This document shows, one piece after another, positions 8,508-11,469 of a stretch of DNA of 11,469 bases. Within the stretch, counting starts at the first letter, position 1. Each line of letters opens with the position of its first letter. The position numbers and the translations under genes are program-made. This DNA comes from Scatosoma sp045656625. Its GTDB lineage: Bacteria > Bacillota > Clostridia > Christensenellales > Borkfalkiaceae. The stretch is from NCBI GenBank assembly GCA_045656625.1, contig JAZORL010000151.1:1-11469 (forward strand). The letters are read 5' to 3'. The notes under the pieces were generated by a model. That model searched no databases, was not told the origin of the DNA, and worked only from the letters and a program-made list of their open reading frames with translations.

Positions 8508-10169
8508 ATGAAAAAGAAAAACGTTTTATTATTACTTTCTACGGTTGCGTCGCTTGCGTTTGCTTTTGGGGTTGCGGCTTGCGATAAGGGAAATCAAACG
8601 AATAGCGACGAAACGTACGAATATAAAATTGATAGACCTGCTTACTGGGGAAAAGAAGACGAAGTTTTAAAACTGAATATTTTTACGGATGATCCCGAAC
8701 CTACTATTGTTTGGGCTTCAAGTGATGAGAGCGTTGCTACTGTAAACCAAACAGGCGAAGTAGTGATGAAAAAGTCGGGTAAGAGTAAAATTACAGCCAC
8801 GGTGGATGATAAGGTATTTACATGCGAGCTTACCGTAGAGGATCGATTGGTTGATTTTGTATTTGATACAAAGTCCGTGGAAATTTCAACCGTAAAAGAC
8901 GAATATGAGACCTCACAAAAACTGGATCTTCGAGTAGACGTTAATTACGAAGAGATTGAAAATCCGGAAATTACGTGGGCAACAACCGACTCTTCAATTG
9001 CGACTGTGGAAGATGGTGTTGTAACTGCTGTTGGCAAGGGATTTACGAACGTTACCGCGTCAGTAGTTGTGGCAGGGAAAACGTATCAATCCTCTTTAAG
9101 TGTTGCGGTTTACCCGTATTATGAACATGTTGCTGTGGGTGGTGCTGCATTTACGCAGGCTGCTATTGAGGATACCTTGACGTTTAATTATGCAAAAGGA
9201 AATACCGTTGAATACGTTAAATTTGGCGATCAAGTTCTCTCCGATAAGGATTATACGTTTACGGAAAACACGTTAGAAATTAAAGTTTCGGCACTTGGTG
9301 ATCTTGCGCTTGGTAGATATGGCTTACAAATCGCTGAAGAATACGATACCACGAAATCATATCTTTACGAAATGCCTTTTGCTGTTGCGACTTACGTCGT
9401 TAATGACTTGGATACCTTAAAAACGTTTATGTCGAAAGTAGGATCGGGAACAGCGTGGGGAAGTTCTTCCACTGTGCCTACGTATTTTGCTCTTGCTGCA
9501 AATATAAATTGTTCTGAGGCAGGGGCAATTCCCACCGTTGCAAAGACGTTCCAAGGGGTTTTTGACGGAATGGGATATGCTATTACGAATATGACAATTG
9601 GCGCAGGCGGACGCGGTATGTTCGGCAATACGATAGGTATTACTGGTAAAGTATTTGATTTGGCGTTGGTTGACGTAGCGGTGACTACGGGACAATACGG
9701 CGGTGCGTTGTGTGGTATCATGCAAGGTAGTGCAGAGAACGTGTTTATATCAGGAACGAATACGAATACTGTGCAGGTATCTATGGTTTGCAATACGTAT
9801 AGAAACGCCACGTTGAAAAATTGTGTGGTTATTGATAAGAGTAATCTTGGAAACGTGGCAAAACGTTATTCGTCGCTTTGCGGTATTGAAACAACAAAAT
9901 ACCCCGAACCTATATTTGAGAACGTGATTGTTGTAACTGACGGATATTCCATTCACGCAGCTGCTAAAATTGATGGTTTGGCAGGAGCTTATCCTAATAT
10001 TACCGAAAATTATAAGGGTGTTACCCAAATGAAACATACAGATGTAACCATGCTGTTTAATTCTCTTAAAGTATTGAACGGTGTTGGTTCGTGGACATTT
10101 GATGAAACGACTGGTAAGCTTGCATTGCTTGGAAATACGGTATATACGTGTTCCGTTTCCGCTGAATAA
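8508..10169 (+). CDS. Lipoprotein with two BIG2-like domains and a GLUG-like beta-solenoid end
   Basis: 553 residues; AAAGGAG (8494-8500) lies 7 nt before the ATG. The signal ends GVAAC, giving lipid-acceptor Cys25. Two BIG2-like domains follow: about 39-113 around W69 (VWASSDESVATV) and about 114-203 around W157 (TWATTDSSIATVEDGVVTAV). A further all-beta unit covers about 205-300. From about 300 the protein changes character: after VNDLDTLKTFM and a strand with LAANINC comes FQGVFDGMGYAITNMTI at 348 onward, then GMFGNT, LALVDVAV, GALCGIMQGSAENVFISG and ATLKNCVVI. This short-period Gly-rich, Phe-Asp-Gly pattern is that of GLUG-type beta-solenoid repeats in surface proteins. No catalytic residues are recognisable. 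As the last gene before the terminator it probably completes the surface apparatus, as an adhesin or glycan binder (inference). Confidence 0.82.
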   Translation: MKKKNVLLLLSTVASLAFAFGVAACDKGNQTNSDETYEYKIDRPAYWGKEDEVLKLNIFTDDPEPTIVWASSDESVATVNQTGEVVMKKSGKSKITATVDDKVFTCELTVEDRLVDFVFDTKSVEISTVKDEYETSQKLDLRVDVNYEEIENPEITWATTDSSIATVEDGVVTAVGKGFTNVTASVVVAGKTYQSSLSVAVYPYYEHVAVGGAAFTQAAIEDTLTFNYAKGNTVEYVKFGDQVLSDKDYTFTENTLEIKVSALGDLALGRYGLQIAEEYDTTKSYLYEMPFAVATYVVNDLDTLKTFMSKVGSGTAWGSSSTVPTYFALAANINCSEAGAIPTVAKTFQGVFDGMGYAITNMTIGAGGRGMFGNTIGITGKVFDLALVDVAVTTGQYGGALCGIMQGSAENVFISGTNTNTVQVSMVCNTYRNATLKNCVVIDKSNLGNVAKRYSSLCGIETTKYPEPIFENVIVVTDGYSIHAAAKIDGLAGAYPNITENYKGVTQMKHTDVTMLFNSLKVLNGVGSWTFDETTGKLALLGNTVYTCSVSAE

Positions 10170-10185
10170 TCTTAAATGAAAAAGT

Positions 10186-10227
10186 TACACCCTCTTGCAG
10201 ATTGCAAGAGGGTGTATTCAATATTTT
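10186..10227. terminator. Bidirectional intrinsic terminator between convergent genes
   Basis: The arms ACACCCTCTTGCA (10187-10199) and TGCAAGAGGGTGT (10203-10215) are perfectly complementary around a 3-nt GAT loop, and T10186-A10216 adds a fourteenth pair. On the plus strand a T run lies at 10224-10228 (ATATTTTTGG); on the minus strand the stem is followed by AACTTTTTCATTT, the better tail. The hairpin is 17 nt past the stop of the last operon gene and 18 nt past the regulator's stop, so it can serve both transcripts. Confidence 0.9.
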
Positions 10228-10233
10228 TGGGTT

Positions 10234-11073
10234 TTAAAGTAAATGAGTCGATGCATTCTCTAAGCTGTTGGACGACTCTTGTTTAGAAGGCATATACCCA
10301 AAATAAGCGCAATAGCTACGGTAAAAAACGTTGTACGATTCGAATCCGACAATTTCATAAACGGCAGAGGGCTTTTCGCCTTTGGCGATCAGCTTATGCG
10401 CTGCAAGCAAACGCTTTTCCATAATATATTTTTTTGGGCTTGAATTGAACTGCTTTTTGAAGATTTTTATTAAATATGAATAAGAAATATAAAGGTTGGA
10501 ACTAATATCTGTTACATGTTTTATTTTGAAGAGATTTTCATTTATATAATTCAAAACGGAAACTAATAAAGGAGAGTAGTGCGTTTCTTCTGGTTTTTTA
10601 ATATATTGTTGATTTAAGCTTAAAAAATAAAATAATTCCTTTAATATAGATTGAGCCACGTCAAAAAATGCTTCTTCCGACAATGCTTTTGAATAATAAT
10701 CCAATTTTTGAAAAGCGTTTGTGATTTCATTGTTGTTTTGAAAACGAAATAATATAGTTCCTTTTGTGGTATTTGCTAATTGAAATTTAGTGCTTTTTGC
10801 AATGGCGGAAGTAAGAGCCAAATTGCATCGTTCGTATTCGCAGTCTGATTCAAATACAACACGGTGGAAGTTTTTTGACGGTATTAAGATTAAATCGTTT
10901 TTTAACAAACGGTAGCGTATGCCTTCCGAAACCAAGGAAACGTCGCCTTTGACGATATATAATACTTCATACGTAACGTGCGAATGCGCATTTAAAACAA
11001 GAGATTTTGAGTTTTCTGTTTTTACCCGTTGATATAACAATTTTGTATTGTTGAAAAACGATAAATATGCCAC
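10234..11073 (-). CDS. AraC-family transcriptional regulator with N-terminal cupin sensor
   Basis: I place the start at GTG 11073 (279 residues, MAYLSFFNNTK): AAGGAG on the minus strand (11081-11086) precedes it by 7 nt. A longer reading from TTG 11115 would begin almost at the transcription start and has no ribosome binding site. The N-terminal half is an AraC-type cupin sensor, with H30-S-H32 and E36, then YIVKGDVSL, and NDLILIPSKNFH near 59-70. The C-terminal part, about 170-264, is the double helix-turn-helix domain, with LYISYSYLIKIFKKQF in the first and the AraC signature EIVGFESYNVFYRSYCAYFG, then MPS, in the second. Such regulators usually respond to a sugar and control neighbouring transport genes. 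Whether it controls the convergent operon, the divergent gene at 11419, or itself cannot be seen here. Confidence 0.93.
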   Translation of the reverse strand: MAYLSFFNNTKLLYQRVKTENSKSLVLNAHSHVTYEVLYIVKGDVSLVSEGIRYRLLKNDLILIPSKNFHRVVFESDCEYERCNLALTSAIAKSTKFQLANTTKGTILFRFQNNNEITNAFQKLDYYSKALSEEAFFDVAQSILKELFYFLSLNQQYIKKPEETHYSPLLVSVLNYINENLFKIKHVTDISSNLYISYSYLIKIFKKQFNSSPKKYIMEKRLLAAHKLIAKGEKPSAVYEIVGFESYNVFYRSYCAYFGYMPSKQESSNSLENASTHLL

Positions 11074-11080
11074 GGCAATA

Positions 11081-11086
11081 CTCCTT
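11081..11086 (-). promoter_or_regulatory. Ribosome binding site deciding the AraC regulator start
   Basis: On the minus strand the sequence is AAGGAG, then 7 nt (TATTGCC), then GTG at 11073. No comparable site precedes the in-frame TTG at 11115. Confidence 0.85.
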
Positions 11087-11120
11087 AAAGCAAGAACGCT
11101 AAACACAATTTTCAATATAT

Positions 11121-11149
11121 ATTATAAAGTATATTTTTTAATAAGTCAA
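11121..11149 (-). promoter_or_regulatory. Sigma-A-type promoter of the AraC regulator
   Basis: On the minus strand TTGACT (11144-11149) is followed by a 17-nt spacer and a perfect TATAAT (11121-11126). Transcription should start near 11113-11115, giving a leader of about 40 nt before the GTG start. One mismatch to consensus implies that the regulator is expressed constitutively unless an operator blocks it. Confidence 0.85.
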
Positions 11150-11283
11150 CGCCATTTTCTATCCAAAAGTATGCAAAAAATACACTTTTTAGCAAAAAAA
11201 ATTTCAAGCAAATAAGTTGGGATAAAAACAAGCTAAAAAACGAAGAGTGTTTATTTTGAATACTGGTTGTGTAGAAATGGATA
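11150..11283. other. AT-rich spacer between divergent promoters
   Basis: No gene is seen here. The stretch is A-rich and holds an imperfect inverted pair, AAAAGT (11165-11170) and ACTTTT (11184-11189), lying 15 nt upstream of the regulator's -35 element. It could be an operator, but it is too weak to call. The region would house binding sites for any regulation of the two divergent promoters. Confidence 0.4.
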
Positions 11284-11312
11284 TTGTATCATTTTATAAA
11301 TTATTGTATAAT
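11284..11312 (+). promoter_or_regulatory. Sigma-A-type promoter for the gene at the right edge
   Basis: TTGTAT (11284-11289), a 17-nt spacer and a perfect TATAAT (11307-11312) point toward the gene beginning at 11419. Transcription would start near 11319, leaving a leader of about 100 nt (11319-11418) in which I recognise no riboswitch or attenuator hairpin. Confidence 0.7.
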
Positions 11313-11418
11313 TTAACTGCGTAGTCGTAAAATGAAATAGTTTATGATTGTAGGACGTACAGCCTGTTTATCGGTTGTGGCAAAAAAATGGAGAAAAAAT
11401 ATAAAATGGAGTGATTTT

Positions 11419-11469
11419 ATGAAAAAATCTTACACAGAAGTATCAATGAAGATACAAGTAATGCAATGT
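11419..11469 (+). CDS. Start of an unidentified gene (3' cut by window end)
   Basis: Only 17 codons are visible, MKKSYTEVSMKIQVMQC, open to the last base. The start is supported by GGAG (11408-11411) 7 nt before the ATG and by the promoter at 11284-11312. The visible part is not a signal peptide: after MKKSY it turns to a Thr-Glu/Lys mix without a hydrophobic run. Short anaerobe peptides that begin MKKxY and continue with alternating valine and charged residues are known, so a small peptide gene is possible, but there is too little sequence to name it. Divergent from the regulator, it could be one of its targets. Confidence 0.6.
   Translation, partial: MKKSYTEVSMKIQVMQC

Noticed and set aside
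9392..9811. 139-residue open frame on the minus strand
   Set aside because: It lies wholly inside the 553-residue lipoprotein gene, has no ribosome binding site that I can see, and its Pro/Val/Ile-rich sequence is the mirror of a Gly/Asn/Thr-rich coding strand.
11165..11189. Inverted pair AAAAGT / ACTTTT near the regulator's promoter
   Set aside because: Only six complementary bases in an AT-rich stretch; expected often by chance and not enough to call an operator.
11388..11414. Eight-codon reading frame (MEKKYKME) whose stop overlaps the ribosome binding site of the gene at 11419
   Set aside because: It could be a coupled leader peptide, but no good ribosome binding site precedes it and the AAAATGGAG likeness of its two ends can arise by chance in such A-rich sequence.
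1..11469. CRISPR arrays, tRNA or rRNA genes, insertion sequences, phage or toxin-antitoxin genes
   Set aside because: No regularly spaced repeats, no cloverleaf or rRNA-like stretch, no transposase or integrase motif and no terminal inverted repeats were found on reading both strands.

Overview
The window looks like a carbohydrate-uptake and surface-glycan locus from a low-GC (about 40% by eye) Gram-positive anaerobe. Strong AGGAGG-type ribosome binding sites, consensus sigma-A promoters, an MKK-type lipoprotein signal with a lipobox cysteine on each of three surface proteins, and LplB/YtcP-type sugar permeases all point to Firmicutes. The abundance of Ig-like secreted lipoproteins suggests an uncultured gut Clostridia lineage, but that is inference; no marker gene fixes the taxon.

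Layout. Positions 1-10169 carry seven plus-strand genes with gaps of 12-29 nt and no internal terminator or convincing promoter, so they are probably one operon whose promoter lies to the left of the window. In order: the C-terminal part of an ABC solute-binding protein (the window opens inside it); two CUT1-type sugar permeases; a 1027-residue secreted protein made of stacked Ig-like and larger beta-rich domains; a 672-residue lipoprotein with a DUF4838 (GH163-like) glycosidase architecture; a 206-residue lipoprotein with a BIG2 Ig-like domain; and a 553-residue lipoprotein with two BIG2-like domains and a GLUG-like beta-solenoid end. No ATPase is present; such importers commonly borrow a shared MsmK/MsmX-type ATPase encoded elsewhere. 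A perfect hairpin at 10186-10216 lies between this operon and a convergent AraC-family regulator (10234-11073, minus strand), which has a near-consensus promoter of its own. About 270 nt further right (beyond the regulator's promoter) a second plus-strand promoter and a roughly 100-nt leader precede the first 17 codons of another gene, cut by the window end.

Working model (inference). The DUF4838 lipoprotein would cut a complex glycan at the cell surface, the Ig/BIG2/GLUG proteins and the 1027-residue protein would hold the glycan or present the enzyme, the solute-binding protein and permeases would import the oligosaccharide, and the cupin-AraC protein would sense a sugar and control the operon or its divergent neighbour. 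If the DUF4838 protein really acts like GH163 enzymes, host or dietary N-glycan is the first substrate to consider.

Two gene starts differ from the longest reading: permease 2 most likely starts at 1743, and the AraC regulator at GTG 11073.
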